Shown in pieces: positions 26,798 to 39,966 of a DNA stretch of 64,000 nucleotides; the stretch's first letter is position 1, and each line of letters starts with the position of its first letter. Position numbers and translations under genes: made by a program. The notes under the pieces are model-generated. The model worked only from the letters and a program-made list of their open reading frames with translations. It was not told where the DNA came from and made no database searches. Origin of the DNA: Saliniramus fredricksonii (GTDB lineage: Bacteria > Pseudomonadota > Alphaproteobacteria > Rhizobiales > Beijerinckiaceae); the NCBI RefSeq assembly GCF_900094735.1, contig NZ_FMBM01000001.1, positions 868,001 through 932,000 on the forward strand. The letters are read 5' to 3'.

Positions 26798-27058
26798 ATG
26801 CAATCCGACAGTATCACGACAGATCTTCCGGCAGAGGAGCCCGCAGAGCCGCCTGCAGCCGAGATGCCCGGTGCGGCACCCGGCAAGCCGTTGAGCGCTG
26901 CCGCACGCCGGGCGCTCGAGGAAGCGGCCGAGCGCCGCGCGGAGATCGACGCCCGCGCCGCCGGGATCACGAAGGATCCCGAGCGCCTCGGGCGCGGCGG
27001 GCTGGAGCCCGTGCGCTACAACGATTGGGAGATCAAGGGCACCGCCTGCGATTTCTGA
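26798..27058 (+). CDS. DUF1674 protein, SdhAF4-like succinate dehydrogenase assembly factor
   Basis: ATG 26798 gives an 86-residue protein whose C-terminus ([22 protein letters not shown]) is the DUF1674 signature. The mitochondrial homologue SdhAF4 helps mature the flavinylated succinate dehydrogenase subunit; the bacterial role is by analogy. The N-terminal half is disordered and Glu/Pro/Ala-rich, followed by a charged helix ([21 protein letters not shown]). The longer frame from 26705 would add residues from the promoter region and is rejected. No sdh genes lie in the window. Confidence 0.88.
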   Translation: MQSDSITTDLPAEEPAEPPAAEMPGAAPGKPLSAAARRALEEAAERRAEIDARAAGITKDPERLGRGGLEPVRYNDWEIKGTACDF

Positions 27059-27095
27059 GCCATTGCCCTGCGATTTCCGACGCGCATGGTTCGTA

Positions 27096-28202
27096 TCAGA
27101 AGACCGGTTGCAGCCGCACCTGCGGGATCGGGATCGGCCCCATGAAGACGCGGCCGTCACGCAGATCGAGCGGCGGGAAACGGCGCAGGTCTTCCGGCCC
27201 CATCGTCGTCTCGTCGCGCGGCGCCAGCGCGTCGAGCATCATCATTGCATTGCCCTGCTGCTGGCCGCCTCCGAGCAGGCGCCCGACCAGATCCTCGATC
27301 CCCGCTGCTGACGGCTCGATCCGGCCCTGAAGGCGCAAGGCCTCGTCCAGACCCAGTTCCCCGGCGATCTGCACATGCGCATCGCCCTTGCGGATATCGA
27401 TCATCTCGAGAATGAGTGTCCCGCCCGCATCGCGCCAGTTCACGGCCATCTGGCGCGGCGAGCCGGCACGCAGGCTGCGCAGACTGGTGGTGCGCGCGCC
27501 GATCTCGACCCGGGCCGGGCGATCATCGCCGACCAGGCGGTCAAGTGCCGGTGCGCGGGCGTCGCTGGCGCGCATCACGATGTCGACAGCACCGGTACCG
27601 GGTGCGAGATCGGGGGCGGGGCGCAAATACAGCTCGACCCGTTCGGCGGAGGCCTCCATCGGAACCGTGCCCGTCCCCCGGACCGTGATCTCGGGTGCAC
27701 GCAGATCCAGTGCGAACTGCTCCGTCCCGCGTCCCAGCTCGGTGATGCTGGCCTGCAGGCTTTCCCAATCGCCCTCGAACGCGGCGACGCCGTCCGTGCC
27801 GCGGAAAGGACCTGCGGCTTCGATGATGACGTGGCGCGGCTGATAGACCTGCGCCACGGCCCGCGTCGGCCCGAGCGAGAAGGTGGTGCCGTCGGAGCGG
27901 GTGAAGATCAGACTCGCACAGGAAATCGCGATGCGGAACGGGTAGCCGCCGATATTGCGATCGGCGCAATCCCAGTTGCGCCCGAGATTGGCCTCGCGCA
28001 CCAGCCGGGCCTCGATCTCGCCGTCGACACGCTCGCGCACGTAGAACCAGGCCGCACTCCATACCACGATCAGTGTCACGAGCAGGATATAGGGCGCAAA
28101 CAGCCAGAACCGGCGCGTCCGGCGACGCGGCGCCGGTGGCGCGGCATCCCGGTCGGAATCGTGATCGGGAGAATCTGGCGGTGAATCGTCTGGGCTCGAC
28201 AT
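27096..28202 (-). CDS. DUF2125 family membrane-anchored protein
   Basis: The 368-residue protein has a Pro/Asp/Arg-rich cytosolic start, one membrane helix near 32-52 ([22 protein letters not shown]) and a large beta-rich extracytoplasmic domain. [20 protein letters not shown] is the DUF2125 hallmark with two Cys that may form a disulfide. The domain continues with repeated '[14 protein letters not shown]' and '[17 protein letters not shown]' segments. The family is widespread in alphaproteobacteria and has no known function; its shape resembles AsmA-like lipid-transfer proteins, which is only an impression. The start 28202 is four bases from a divergent ATG, so that other ATG is unlikely to be used. 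Confidence 0.88.
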   Translation of the reverse strand: MSSPDDSPPDSPDHDSDRDAAPPAPRRRTRRFWLFAPYILLVTLIVVWSAAWFYVRERVDGEIEARLVREANLGRNWDCADRNIGGYPFRIAISCASLIFTRSDGTTFSLGPTRAVAQVYQPRHVIIEAAGPFRGTDGVAAFEGDWESLQASITELGRGTEQFALDLRAPEITVRGTGTVPMEASAERVELYLRPAPDLAPGTGAVDIVMRASDARAPALDRLVGDDRPARVEIGARTTSLRSLRAGSPRQMAVNWRDAGGTLILEMIDIRKGDAHVQIAGELGLDEALRLQGRIEPSAAGIEDLVGRLLGGGQQQGNAMMMLDALAPRDETTMGPEDLRRFPPLDLRDGRVFMGPIPIPQVRLQPVF

Positions 28203-28298
28203 CGAATGCTCCAATTCCGGGCGGGCGCCGGGTCGATCGATTGCGATACGCCCGCGAACCTGATAGCGCCTCTCGTGCAGGAAATCGAGGGCGAGAAC

Positions 28299-28886
28299 GT
28301 GACCGACGGACAGCTTGCGACAGACGATCTCTGGGTCTTTGGCTACGGCTCGCTGATGTGGCGCCCGGGCTTTCGATACGAAGAGTGCCACCGGGCCGAG
28401 CTTCTGGGTTTCCATCGGGCCTTGTGCGTCTATTCCTACGTCCATCGTGGCACGCCGGATCGCCCGGGCCTCGTGCTCGGCCTCGATCGTGGCGGGGCCT
28501 GTACCGGTATGGCTTTCCGGGTCGCCGCGCGGGAAACGGAGGCGGTGATCGCCTATCTGCGGGCGCGCGAGCAGGCGACCATGGTGTATGAGGAAAGCCG
28601 GGTGAAGGTCTCCCTTGAAGACGGGCGCGAGATCGAGGCGCTCACCTACGTGGTCGATCGCGCGCACGAGCAATATGCCGGGCGTCTGCCCACAGGCGAA
28701 CTCCTGCGCCTGATTCGGCAGGGGGTCGGGCAATCCGGCGAGAATCCCGAATACGTCATCGCCACGGCGGCGCATCTGCAGGAAATGGGCGTGGCCGATC
28801 CGCTGCTCGACGGTTTGTCGCGGGCGCTGACCGGTGAGCACTCCGACGACGGCAGCGAAGACGGCCCGCAACACCCCAGACCTTAG
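28299..28886 (+). CDS. ChaC-like gamma-glutamylcyclotransferase
   Basis: From GTG 28299 the protein has 195 residues. VFGYGSLMWRPGF is the family's substrate-binding loop, and HRGTPDRPGLVLGLDRGGACTGMAFRV and EALTYVVDR follow as in ChaC proteins. These release 5-oxoproline from glutathione and so regulate glutathione turnover in the cytoplasm. The frame is open back to ATG 28206, but that start lies four bases from the divergent DUF2125 start and leaves no promoter, while GTG 28299 has GAGGGCGAG upstream. The start is therefore a judgement. Confidence 0.85.
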   Translation: MTDGQLATDDLWVFGYGSLMWRPGFRYEECHRAELLGFHRALCVYSYVHRGTPDRPGLVLGLDRGGACTGMAFRVAARETEAVIAYLRAREQATMVYEESRVKVSLEDGREIEALTYVVDRAHEQYAGRLPTGELLRLIRQGVGQSGENPEYVIATAAHLQEMGVADPLLDGLSRALTGEHSDDGSEDGPQHPRP

Positions 28887-29095
28887 AATCATTCCTGATG
28901 AGGTAGATTGCGCGGCGCGTTTCGGTTATACGCCGCACAGTGCGCCGCGTTACCAGTGCGCGCCGGTCCGGCCCCAGGGCCCCGGCGCGCCGATCGCGAT
29001 GGGCGTCCGGGCGCTCCCGGAGCGGCGCGGGTGGTTTTCATGGGAATGCCATCTTTGTCGAATCTGTTGGGTCATCCAGCAAGCGAGGAACGCTC

Positions 29096-31801
<2,706 letters not shown>

Positions 31802-31827
31802 TCGGCGCGCGATCGCGATATTGATGA

Positions 31828-31863
31828 CGACCGGGCGACAGGTGCGCCCGGTCGATTCGTTTT
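31828..31863 (+). terminator. Intrinsic terminator after acnA
   Basis: CGACCGGGCG (31828-31837) and CGCCCGGTCG (31845-31854) form a perfect 10-bp stem with a 7-base loop, followed by ATTCGTTTT. It lies 26 bases after the acnA stop. Confidence 0.75.
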
Positions 31864-31926
31864 CCGGGCGCTCTTTCTCGTTGTTGCGGGCTCCCCGTCG
31901 CGCGCAAACGCGCTACTCTCTGAACC

Positions 31927-34428
31927 GTGTCACACGATCCCGATCCTCTCCTGCCCCTGCGCTTTCGCGACTGGTTCGCCGGTCGCGGCTGGCAGCCGCG
32001 CGACCATCAGCTGGAACTGCTCGCCCTGGCGCGGGCGCGAAGCAGCGCGCTTCTCGTCGCCCCCACCGGCGCGGGCAAGACGCTGGCCGGGTTCCTGCCG
32101 AGCATGGTCGATCTGGCCGATGCCCCGTTGAAACCGCGCGAAAACCGGCTGCACACGCTCTACATCTCGCCGCTGAAGGCGCTCGCCGTCGATGTGGCCC
32201 GCAATCTCGAGACCCCTGCGCGGGAGATGCGGCTTGATCTCGCCATCGAGACCCGCACCGGCGACACGCCTGCCCACAAGCGGGCACTCCAGATGGAGCG
32301 TCCGCCGCAGATCCTGCTCACCACCCCCGAGCAGCTCGCCCTGATGCTCGCTCATCGCGAGGCGCGCAATCTCTTTGCCGGATTGCAGCGCGTCGTGCTC
32401 GACGAATTGCACGCCCTCGTCACCTCCAAGCGCGGAGATCTGCTCTCGCTCGATCTCGCCCGGCTCTTCGCCCTCGCCCCCGATTTCACGGCAGTGGGGC
32501 TCTCGGCCACGGTGCGTGAACCGCAGGCGCTCGCGCGCTATCTCACGCCCGACGATGCCCGCCCGCCGCAGATCGTCACCGTGGAAGGCGGGGCGCGTGC
32601 CGAGATCCGGATGCTGGAATCCGACCATCCGCTGCCGCAGGCCGGGCATACGGCGGCGGCGTCGATGCCCGCGATCTACGAGCTGATCCGCCGCCACAGG
32701 ACGACGCTCGTCTTCGTCAATACCCGCATGCAGGCGGAATTCGTCTTTCAGGCTTTGTGGCGGCTCAACGAGGAGACCCTGCCCATCGCCCTGCATCACG
32801 GCTCCCTCGATGTCGCGCAGCGCCGCAAGGTCGAGGCGGCAATGGTCGAGGGGCGGCTCAAGGCGGTGGTCTGCACCGCGACCCTCGATCTCGGCATCGA
32901 TTGGGGGGATGTCGATCTCGTGATCAATGTCGGCGCGCCCAAGGGCGCGAGCCGGATCCTGCAGCGGATCGGGCGGGCCAATCACCGGCTCGACGAACCC
33001 TCGCGCGCCTATCTCGTGCCGGCTAACCGTTTCGAGATCCTCGAATGCCGCGCGGCGCTCGATGCGGTGGAGGAAGCCGCCCAGGACACGCCCGACATGC
33101 ATCCCGGCGCCCTCGACGTGCTGGCCCAGCATGTGCTCGGCATGGCCTGTGCCGAGGCTTTCGATGCCGATGACCTCTTTAGCGAAATCCGCATGGCCGC
33201 GCCCTATCGCGATCTCGACCGCGAGACCTTCGACGACGTGCTGCGCTTCGTCGCGACGGGGGGTTATGCGCTCACCGCCTATGAGCGTTTCGCGCGTATC
33301 GTGCAGGGCAAGGACGGGCTGTGGCGCGTACGCGATGCCCGTACCGCACAGCAATACCGCATGAATGTGGGCACCATCGTCGAGGCCACGATGGTGAAGG
33401 TGCGGCTTGGACGTCCCGGTCGCGCCGGCCAGCCGGTGGGGCGCGGCGGGCGCGTTCTGGGCGAGGTCGAGGAATATTTCGCCGAGACGCTCTCGCCCGG
33501 TGATACCTTTCTCTTTGCCGGCGAAGTCTTGACCTTTCACGGTCTCACCGAGGATGCGGCCATCGTCTCGCGTGCCGCTGCGGGGACGGATCCGAAGATC
33601 CCCAGCTATGCCGGGGGCAAATTCCCGCTCTCGACCTATCTCGCGGCGCGGGTGCGCGGCTATCTGGCCGATCCGCAGAGCTGGGCGCGGCTGCCTGCGC
33701 AGCTCGTCGCACTGCTCGATCTGCAAAGGCTGCGCTCGCGCCTGCCGGGCCCGGACGATCTGTTGGTCGAGACCTTCATGCGCGCGGGGCGCTCCTATCT
33801 CGTGGCCTATCCCTTCGAGGGCCGGCTCGCGCATCAGACGCTCGGCATGCTGCTCACGCGCAGGCTTGAACGCGCCCGGATGAAGCCGCTCGGCTTCGTC
33901 GCCAATGATTACGGGCTCTGCGTCTGGGGGCTGCGCGATATCGGCCTGATGGAGAAGACGAAACCCGGTTTCATCGCGGATCTCTTCGCCCAGGACATGC
34001 TCGGTGACGATCTTGAGGAATGGCTTGAGGAATCGGCGCTGATGAAGCGGACCTTCCGCTATTGCGCGGTGATCGCCGGGCTGATCGAGCGGCATTATCC
34101 CGGCCAGAAGAAGACCACGCGCCAGGTCACCTTCTCCACCGATCTCGTCTATGACGTGCTGCGCAAGCACGATCCGCGCCACATTCTCCTGCGGGCGGCG
34201 CGTCAGGATGCGGCGACGGGGCTGCTTGACCTCAAGCGCCTCGCCGTGATGCTGGAGCGGATCAAGGGGCGAATCATCCACCAGCCACTCACCCGCGTCT
34301 CGCCGCTCGGCGTTTCGATCATGCTCGAGATCGGGCGCGAGAGTGTCTATGGCGAAGGCGCGGATGATCTGCTGGCCCAGGCGGAAGAGGAATTGATGCG
34401 TGAAGCGGCGGGGACCGGGAATGCCTGA
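31927..34428 (+). CDS. Ligase-associated DEXH-box DNA helicase (Lhr-like)
   Basis: The 833-residue protein has two RecA domains with Walker A APTGAGKT (45-52), DELH (159-162), SAT motif and the C-terminal motifs TLDLGIDWGDVDLVINVG and QRIGRANHR, then a long Lhr-type extension. Proteins of this length form the 'ligase-associated' group, normally encoded with an ATP-dependent DNA ligase, an exonuclease and PdeM in a DNA-repair set. Here only pdeM follows, 24 bases downstream. The GTG start has no strong ribosome binding site, but no better in-frame start precedes the Walker motif. Confidence 0.93.
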   Translation: MSHDPDPLLPLRFRDWFAGRGWQPRDHQLELLALARARSSALLVAPTGAGKTLAGFLPSMVDLADAPLKPRENRLHTLYISPLKALAVDVARNLETPAREMRLDLAIETRTGDTPAHKRALQMERPPQILLTTPEQLALMLAHREARNLFAGLQRVVLDELHALVTSKRGDLLSLDLARLFALAPDFTAVGLSATVREPQALARYLTPDDARPPQIVTVEGGARAEIRMLESDHPLPQAGHTAAASMPAIYELIRRHRTTLVFVNTRMQAEFVFQALWRLNEETLPIALHHGSLDVAQRRKVEAAMVEGRLKAVVCTATLDLGIDWGDVDLVINVGAPKGASRILQRIGRANHRLDEPSRAYLVPANRFEILECRAALDAVEEAAQDTPDMHPGALDVLAQHVLGMACAEAFDADDLFSEIRMAAPYRDLDRETFDDVLRFVATGGYALTAYERFARIVQGKDGLWRVRDARTAQQYRMNVGTIVEATMVKVRLGRPGRAGQPVGRGGRVLGEVEEYFAETLSPGDTFLFAGEVLTFHGLTEDAAIVSRAAAGTDPKIPSYAGGKFPLSTYLAARVRGYLADPQSWARLPAQLVALLDLQRLRSRLPGPDDLLVETFMRAGRSYLVAYPFEGRLAHQTLGMLLTRRLERARMKPLGFVANDYGLCVWGLRDIGLMEKTKPGFIADLFAQDMLGDDLEEWLEESALMKRTFRYCAVIAGLIERHYPGQKKTTRQVTFSTDLVYDVLRKHDPRHILLRAARQDAATGLLDLKRLAVMLERIKGRIIHQPLTRVSPLGVSIMLEIGRESVYGEGADDLLAQAEEELMREAAGTGNA

Positions 34429-34452
34429 CCATGCTTGTCTAGTAGCCGGCTC

Positions 34453-35181
34453 ATGAAATTGGCGACCAAATCTATAGCCGACGAACGATACACCGCCGAG
34501 AGTGCCTTCAGCCTCGGCCGTCTCGCTGCGATCTGCGATTTATCCGGCGCGCTCTGGCTGCCCGACGAGCGCACGCTTCTGGTGGCTGATCTGCATTTCG
34601 AGAAGGGCGCCGCGCGTGCGGCGCGCGGCTACCTGCTTCCGCCCTATGATACCCGCGAGACATTAAGCCGGCTTAGTAAGGTCATCGCCCAACATGATCC
34701 TTGCCGCGTGATCGCCCTGGGCGATTCCTTCCATGATCGCCATGGGCCGGCCCGGCTCTCCGGTCCGGCGCTCGCCACGGAGCGCGCCATGCTGGCCGAT
34801 CTGATGCGCGGGCGCGAGTGGCTCTGGCTCACCGGCAATCACGACCCCGCCCTGCCCGATTCACTCGGCGGTGACGTCGCCGCGCGCACGGAACTCGCCG
34901 GCGTGCGCCTGGTGCATGAGCCCTCTCTCGACAGCGGGCCTGAAATCGCCGGCCATCTGCATCCCGTCGCGAAGCTCACGGGCCGGGCCGGGCGGCTGCG
35001 CGCGCGCTGCTTCGCCCGCAATACGACGCGCTGCATCATGCCCGCCTTCGGCGCCTTCACCGGCGGTCTCAACCTGCGCGACGCCGCCTTCGCTCCATTT
35101 TTCCCCGACGGCGCCACCGCGCATGTGATCGGGCGTAAGCGCGTCTATGCGGTTGCCCGGGACCGGCTCGTGGCGGATTGA
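34453..35181 (+). CDS. pdeM: Ligase-associated DNA-damage-response endonuclease PdeM
   Basis: The 242-residue protein is a calcineurin-like metallophosphoesterase. Metal motifs are LLVADLHFEKGAA, ALGDSFHD, LTGNHDP and GHLHPV. In the ligase-associated set PdeM acts as a single-strand DNA endonuclease. It is cotranscribed with the helicase by position. ATG 34453 is used; an upstream TTG at 34435 is possible. Its stop is nine bases from the convergent glyS stop. Confidence 0.92.
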   Translation: MKLATKSIADERYTAESAFSLGRLAAICDLSGALWLPDERTLLVADLHFEKGAARAARGYLLPPYDTRETLSRLSKVIAQHDPCRVIALGDSFHDRHGPARLSGPALATERAMLADLMRGREWLWLTGNHDPALPDSLGGDVAARTELAGVRLVHEPSLDSGPEIAGHLHPVAKLTGRAGRLRARCFARNTTRCIMPAFGAFTGGLNLRDAAFAPFFPDGATAHVIGRKRVYAVARDRLVAD

Positions 35182-35190
35182 GCAACGCCC

Positions 35191-37374
35191 TCAGCCGCGA
35201 TCACCGCCCTGAATCAGGCTGAAATCTGCCACGGCGCGGGTGGCCTCGCGCAGGGCGTGGAGCAGGCGCAGGCGGTTGTCGCGAAGCGCGGGATCCTCGG
35301 CATTGACGGTGACCTTGTCGAAGAAGGCATCGACCGGCGCGCGCAATTGCGAGAGGGCACGCATCGCGGCTTCGAAATCCTCCCTCGCGATCGCCGCTTG
35401 CGCCTCGTCGCGGCTGCGTGCGAGTGCCACGGCCAGCGCCTTTTCCTCGATCTGGCCGCGTTCCTGGATCAGGGCGAGATCGGGGGCGGTGTCGAAGGGC
35501 TTGCCGTCCTTCTTTTCCTCGATGCGCAGGATATTGGCCGCGCGCTTGAAACCCGCAAGCAGGTTGGCGCCGTCTTCCGTATCGAGGAAATGGCCGAGCG
35601 CCTCGACCCGGCGCACGGCGGAGGTAAGATCATCCTGGCCGGGCAGGGCGAAGACCGCATCGATCAGATCGTGGCGCGCGCCGTGATCGCGCAGATACAC
35701 CTTGAGGCGATCCACCAGGAAGGCGAGCAGATCGGCCTCGTCGGAGCGCGCGGGCGCGCCGCCTTCCTTGCCTGAATCGCGTTTGCCGACGCCGGACGTG
35801 ACCGCGACGCCCTGCGCGGCGAGGCGTTCGCCCCAGGCGATGAAGAGCGGCTCGAATACGCGCGAAAGCGCGAGACGCACGCCGTTATCGAGCAGGAGCC
35901 GGATCACCCCGAGCGCCGCGCGGCGCAGGGCATAGGGGTCCTTCGAGCCCGTCGGCTTCTCGTCGATCGCCCAGAAGCCGGTCAGCGTGTCGATCTTGTC
36001 GGCCAAAGCCACCGCGATGGTGACCGGGGCTTTCGGTACGGCGTCGGTGGGGCCGAGGGGGCGGTAATGATCCTCGATGGCGGCGGCGACCGCGTCATCC
36101 TCGCCCTGTGCCTGCGCATAATAGCGCCCCATCAGACCCTGCAATTCGGGGAATTCGCCGACCATCTCGGTGACGAGATCAGCCTTGGATAGCTGCGCGG
36201 CGCGCGCGGCGCGCGCGGGATCGGCATCCACGATCGGAGCCAGTTCGCGCGCGAGATCGCCGATGCGGGCGATGCGGGCGGCCTGGGTGCCGAGTTTCTC
36301 GTGGAAGATGATCGAATCGAGGCGCGGCAGACGCGCTTCCAGCCCGGTGGCGCGATCGGTCTCCCAGAAGAATTTCGCATCGGAGAGCCGCGCGCGCACC
36401 ACGCGCTCGTTCCCCGCCACGATCTGCGCGCCGCCATCGCTGGCTGCAATGTTGGCGACCATGATGAAACGATTGGCGAGCCGCCCGTCCGGGCCGGCGA
36501 GCACGAAACATTTCTGGTTGGTGCGGATGGTGGCGCGAATCACCTCGTCGGGAATGGTGAGAAAGGCCTCGTCGAAGCTGCCCATCAGGGTCACGGGCCA
36601 TTCGACCAGTCCGGCTACCTCTTCGAGCAGCGCATCGTCTTCCACCAGCGTCAGCCCCTGGGCGAAGGCGAGATCGCGCGCGTCATGGGCGATGATATCC
36701 TGTCGCTGCTGCGAATCGGCGATGACCTTCGCTTTCTCCAGAGCAGCGACGTAATCGTCGAGGCGGCGCACGGGGATCGGCGTGGGCGCGAGGAAGCGGT
36801 GGCCGTAAGTGACATCGCCCGCCGCGATGCCGCCGATCTCGAAGGGTACGACCTCCGGTTCTTCGGTCTCGGGGCCGAATGTGCACAGGATCGAACGCAG
36901 CGGGCGCACCCATGTCAGAGAACCGGGGGTGGCCGATTGCGCACCCCAGCGCATGGATTTCGGCCAGGGGAAATTGCGAATGATCTCCGGCAGGATCTCA
37001 GTGAGCACCTCGGGCGTGGGCAGGCCGGGGCGCTCGATCACGGCCACGTAGAAATCGCCTTTCTTCGCGTCGCTGCGGATCGCGGCATCCTCGATCCGCG
37101 ACAGCCCCGCGCCCTTGAGGAAGCCCGCGAGCGCGGCTTCCGGCGCGCCCACGCGTGGGCCCTTGCGTTCCTCGCGCCGATCCTCGCCCTTCGCGGGCAG
37201 GCCGGCTATGTGGAGTGCGAGCCGGCGCGGCGTCACCAGCGTGCGCGCGCCCTCATAGAGAAAGCCCCGCTCGACCAGCGCATCGGTGACCCGCCTGCGC
37301 AGATCCTCCGCAGCCTTGCGCTGCATGCGCGCGGGAATTTCCTCGCTGAACAGTTCGAGCAGAAGATCGGGCAT
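35191..37374 (-). CDS. glyS: Glycine--tRNA ligase, beta subunit
   Basis: The protein starts [18 protein letters not shown] and has the 727-residue length and blocks of GlyS ([72 protein letters not shown]). In the alpha2beta2 enzyme this subunit binds tRNA-Gly and edits. The alpha-subunit gene glyQ, usually directly upstream, is not present here; an LhgO-like oxidase occupies that position. The start at 37374 is set by homology because no clear ribosome binding site is visible. Confidence 0.95.
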   Translation of the reverse strand: MPDLLLELFSEEIPARMQRKAAEDLRRRVTDALVERGFLYEGARTLVTPRRLALHIAGLPAKGEDRREERKGPRVGAPEAALAGFLKGAGLSRIEDAAIRSDAKKGDFYVAVIERPGLPTPEVLTEILPEIIRNFPWPKSMRWGAQSATPGSLTWVRPLRSILCTFGPETEEPEVVPFEIGGIAAGDVTYGHRFLAPTPIPVRRLDDYVAALEKAKVIADSQQRQDIIAHDARDLAFAQGLTLVEDDALLEEVAGLVEWPVTLMGSFDEAFLTIPDEVIRATIRTNQKCFVLAGPDGRLANRFIMVANIAASDGGAQIVAGNERVVRARLSDAKFFWETDRATGLEARLPRLDSIIFHEKLGTQAARIARIGDLARELAPIVDADPARAARAAQLSKADLVTEMVGEFPELQGLMGRYYAQAQGEDDAVAAAIEDHYRPLGPTDAVPKAPVTIAVALADKIDTLTGFWAIDEKPTGSKDPYALRRAALGVIRLLLDNGVRLALSRVFEPLFIAWGERLAAQGVAVTSGVGKRDSGKEGGAPARSDEADLLAFLVDRLKVYLRDHGARHDLIDAVFALPGQDDLTSAVRRVEALGHFLDTEDGANLLAGFKRAANILRIEEKKDGKPFDTAPDLALIQERGQIEEKALAVALARSRDEAQAAIAREDFEAAMRALSQLRAPVDAFFDKVTVNAEDPALRDNRLRLLHALREATRAVADFSLIQGGDRG

Positions 37375-37486
37375 GGGAGGGCGTGCCTGGGCTGGGTGTT
37401 GCAAAAGCTGTCGACCACGGGGCTATAGCGGGTCGAAGGCAGGCGCGGCAAGAGCGAACGGCATTGCGCGCAGACGCGGACGTCGC

Positions 37487-38587
37487 TCAGGCCGCTGCCC
37501 GGTTTTCGTCGAGAGCCGCCACCACGACATCCGCGATCGACAGGCAGGAGGTCAGCCCGGGGCTCTCGATGCCGAACAGGGCGACATGGCCCGGCAGACC
37601 ATGCTCCTGCGGCCCGCAGATCATGAAATCCGCCGCCGGCTCGCCGGGGCCGGTGAGTTTGGGGCGGATGCCGGAATAATCCGCCGTCAGGGCGCCATCG
37701 GGCAGGGCGGGCCAGTAGCGCCGGATTGCGGCATAGAAACTCTCCGCGCGCTGCGGATCCACCTCGTAATCTTCGCTCTCGACCCATTCCACATCCGGGC
37801 CGAAGCGCATCTGCCCGCCGAGATCGAGGGTCACATGCACGCCGAGTCCGCCATCGACCGGGGCGGGATAGATCAGGCGCGAGAAGGCCGGGCGTCCGGT
37901 GCAGCCGAAATAATTGCCCTTGGCATAGACGAGCGGCGGGATCAGCTTTTCGGCGAACCCCTCCGTCGCCCGTGCAAGCCCCTGCGCGCCGAGCGCTGCG
38001 GCATTGATGACGGCATCGAAGGGCATTTCCTCATCCGCCACCGTCGCCTGCCAGCGCCCCTCATGACGGCGCAGATGCGTGACAGCGGTCTCGAAGGCGA
38101 CCATGCCGCCGTGATCCTCCAGATCACCCTGCAAAGCCAGCATGAGGGCATGGCTGTCGACGATGCCGGTCTGCGGGCTCCACAGGGCGCCGACGCAGGA
38201 AAGCTCCGGCTCCATGGCCCGGGCATCCGCCCCGTCAAGCAGCGTGAGCCCTTCGACACCATTGATCGCACCCTGCTGCGCGATCGCCTCGATCTTGCTG
38301 CGCTCGGCCTCATTGGTGGCGACGATCAGCTTGCCGGGGCGGGCATGGGGCACGCCGTGGCTCTCGCAGAAGGCATAGAGCCGCCGGCGGCCGGCGACGC
38401 AATGATGCGCCTTGCCGGAGCCGGTGGGGTAATACATGCCCGCATGGATCACCTCGCTGTTGCGCGAGGAGACGCCGGAGCCGATCGATCCGGTCGCTTC
38501 CGCCACCACGATGCTATGGCCGGCCATGGCGAGCGCGCGCGCACAGGCGAGCCCGACGACACCGGCGCCGATGACGAGGATTTCCAT
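37487..38587 (-). CDS. FAD-dependent oxidase, L-2-hydroxyglutarate oxidase-like
   Basis: The 366-residue flavoprotein has an N-terminal dinucleotide motif GAGVVGLACARALA, an FAD-contacting EATGSIGSGVSSRNSEVIHAGMYYP stretch split over family blocks, and the C-terminal GIRPKL and GIESPGLTSCLSIAD. The pattern matches LhgO/YgaF-type L-2-hydroxyglutarate or related alpha-hydroxy-acid oxidases that pass electrons to quinone. The family placement is firm and the exact substrate is not. It lies upstream of glyS on the same strand (112-base gap) and downstream of ppa. Confidence 0.88.
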   Translation of the reverse strand: MEILVIGAGVVGLACARALAMAGHSIVVAEATGSIGSGVSSRNSEVIHAGMYYPTGSGKAHHCVAGRRRLYAFCESHGVPHARPGKLIVATNEAERSKIEAIAQQGAINGVEGLTLLDGADARAMEPELSCVGALWSPQTGIVDSHALMLALQGDLEDHGGMVAFETAVTHLRRHEGRWQATVADEEMPFDAVINAAALGAQGLARATEGFAEKLIPPLVYAKGNYFGCTGRPAFSRLIYPAPVDGGLGVHVTLDLGGQMRFGPDVEWVESEDYEVDPQRAESFYAAIRRYWPALPDGALTADYSGIRPKLTGPGEPAADFMICGPQEHGLPGHVALFGIESPGLTSCLSIADVVVAALDENRAAA

Positions 38588-38614
38588 CAGTTTCGCCCTC
38601 GCCTCATCTGCTGC

Positions 38615-39148
38615 TCACCCTTCCTTGCGGGCCCGGTCGATCGATTCCCTGATCATCCTGCGCGCCTCGGCGGCATCGCCCCAGCGCACGATCCTGACCC
38701 ATTTGCCGGGTTCGAGATCCTTGTAATGCGCGAAGAAATGCTCGATCTGCTTGAGCGTGATATCGGGCATGTCGGACACGTCCTTGACGCCGTCATAGCG
38801 CTTGGTCAGCTTGGAGGTCGGCACGGCGACGATCTTCTCGTCCTGCCCCGCTTCGTCTTCCATGATCAGGACGCCGACAGGCCGCACCGCGATCACCGCG
38901 CCGGGCACGATGGCGCGTGTGTTGGCGACGAGCACATCGCACGGGTCACCGTCATCGGAGAGCGTATGCGGGATGAAGCCGTAATTGCCCGGATAACGCA
39001 TCGAGGTATAGAGAAAGCGATCGACCACCAGCGTGCCGGCATCCTTGTCGAGCTCGTATTTGATCGGCTCGCCGCCGATCGGAACCTCGATCACGACATT
39101 GACTTCATCCGGGGGGTTCTTGCCGATGGAAACGGCGTCGATACGCAT
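38615..39148 (-). CDS. ppa: Inorganic pyrophosphatase, family I
   Basis: The 177-residue protein hydrolyses pyrophosphate and so drives biosynthetic reactions in the cytoplasm. The signature DGDPCDVLV with its three Asp ligands is present. [32 protein letters not shown] is split over the usual N-terminal blocks, and [15 protein letters not shown] closes the fold. The length is typical for the bacterial hexameric enzyme. The stop is 27 bases upstream of the LhgO-like gene start, so the two may share a transcript. Confidence 0.97.
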   Translation of the reverse strand: MRIDAVSIGKNPPDEVNVVIEVPIGGEPIKYELDKDAGTLVVDRFLYTSMRYPGNYGFIPHTLSDDGDPCDVLVANTRAIVPGAVIAVRPVGVLIMEDEAGQDEKIVAVPTSKLTKRYDGVKDVSDMPDITLKQIEHFFAHYKDLEPGKWVRIVRWGDAAEARRMIRESIDRARKEG

Positions 39149-39261
39149 CGCGATAGCCTCCTCACTCGTGAGATCACATCAGACGGGGTCAAATGTGAAG
39201 GACGCGTGGTCCTAACCTTTTCGCGCCTGCGAGACAAGCAGGCACAAGGTCGGATACGGGC

Positions 39262-39966
39262 TCACAGACCGTCCTTCTGCGCCTCGTAGCGGGCCCTGGT
39301 CTCCTCGTTGGGCGGGTACAGGCCGGGAAGCGCCACGCCGCGTTCGACCTCGCGCATGATCCACATTTCGAGCCGCTCCTGCTCGACAGCGGCATGGGTG
39401 ACCTCCTCGACCATGGCGGCGGGTATCACCACGGCGCCGTCCGAATCGGCGACGATCAGATCATCGGGGAACACCGCCACGCCGCCGCAGCCGATCGGTT
39501 CCTGCCAGCCGACGAAGGTCAGCCCCGCCACCGAGGCCGGCGCCGCAACGCCGCTCGCCCAGACCGGCAGGCCGGTATCGGAAACACCGGCCCCGTCACG
39601 CACCACACCATCAGTGATCAGCCCGGCGACGCCGCGCTTGTGCATGCGCGCGCACAGGATGTCACCGAAGATGCCGGCATCGTCGATTCCCATCGCATCG
39701 ACGATGGCGACGGCCCCTTCCGGCATGTCTTCGATCGCGGCGCGGGTGGAGCGCGGCGAGGACCAGGATTCGGGCGTGGCGAGATCCTCGCGCATGGGCA
39801 CGAAACGCAGGGTGAAGGCGGGGCCGACGAGGCGTTCATGCGCATGATAGAGCGGTCTGGGGCCCCGCATCCAGGAGCGCCGCAGACCCTTCTTCAGGAG
39901 GACGGTGGTCAGCGTCGCGGTGGTGACGGCGCGCAGCGCGTCGAGAATGGCTAAATCATGCGGCAT
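39262..39966 (-). CDS. RraA-family protein (4-hydroxy-4-methyl-2-oxoglutarate aldolase-like)
   Basis: The 234-residue protein carries the RraA/HMG-aldolase fold blocks GPAFTLRFVP, IVDAMGIDDAGIFGDILCARMHKRG, GLITDGVVRDGAG and VFPDDLIVADSDGAVVIP. The G-D-x20-R-D arrangement of the catalytic aldolase members appears to be present. Members are either aldolases for C4-substituted oxo acids or the RNase E inhibitor RraA; the length and the C-terminal extension here favour an enzyme. ATG 39966 has GGAGGT in front. No aromatic meta-cleavage genes are adjacent. Confidence 0.87.
   Translation of the reverse strand: MPHDLAILDALRAVTTATLTTVLLKKGLRRSWMRGPRPLYHAHERLVGPAFTLRFVPMREDLATPESWSSPRSTRAAIEDMPEGAVAIVDAMGIDDAGIFGDILCARMHKRGVAGLITDGVVRDGAGVSDTGLPVWASGVAAPASVAGLTFVGWQEPIGCGGVAVFPDDLIVADSDGAVVIPAAMVEEVTHAAVEQERLEMWIMREVERGVALPGLYPPNEETRARYEAQKDGL

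Noticed and set aside
39225-39243. GCCTGC/GCAGGC hairpin between the RraA-like gene and ppa
   Set aside because: The stem is only 6 bp and neither strand has a T-run, so it cannot be called a terminator.
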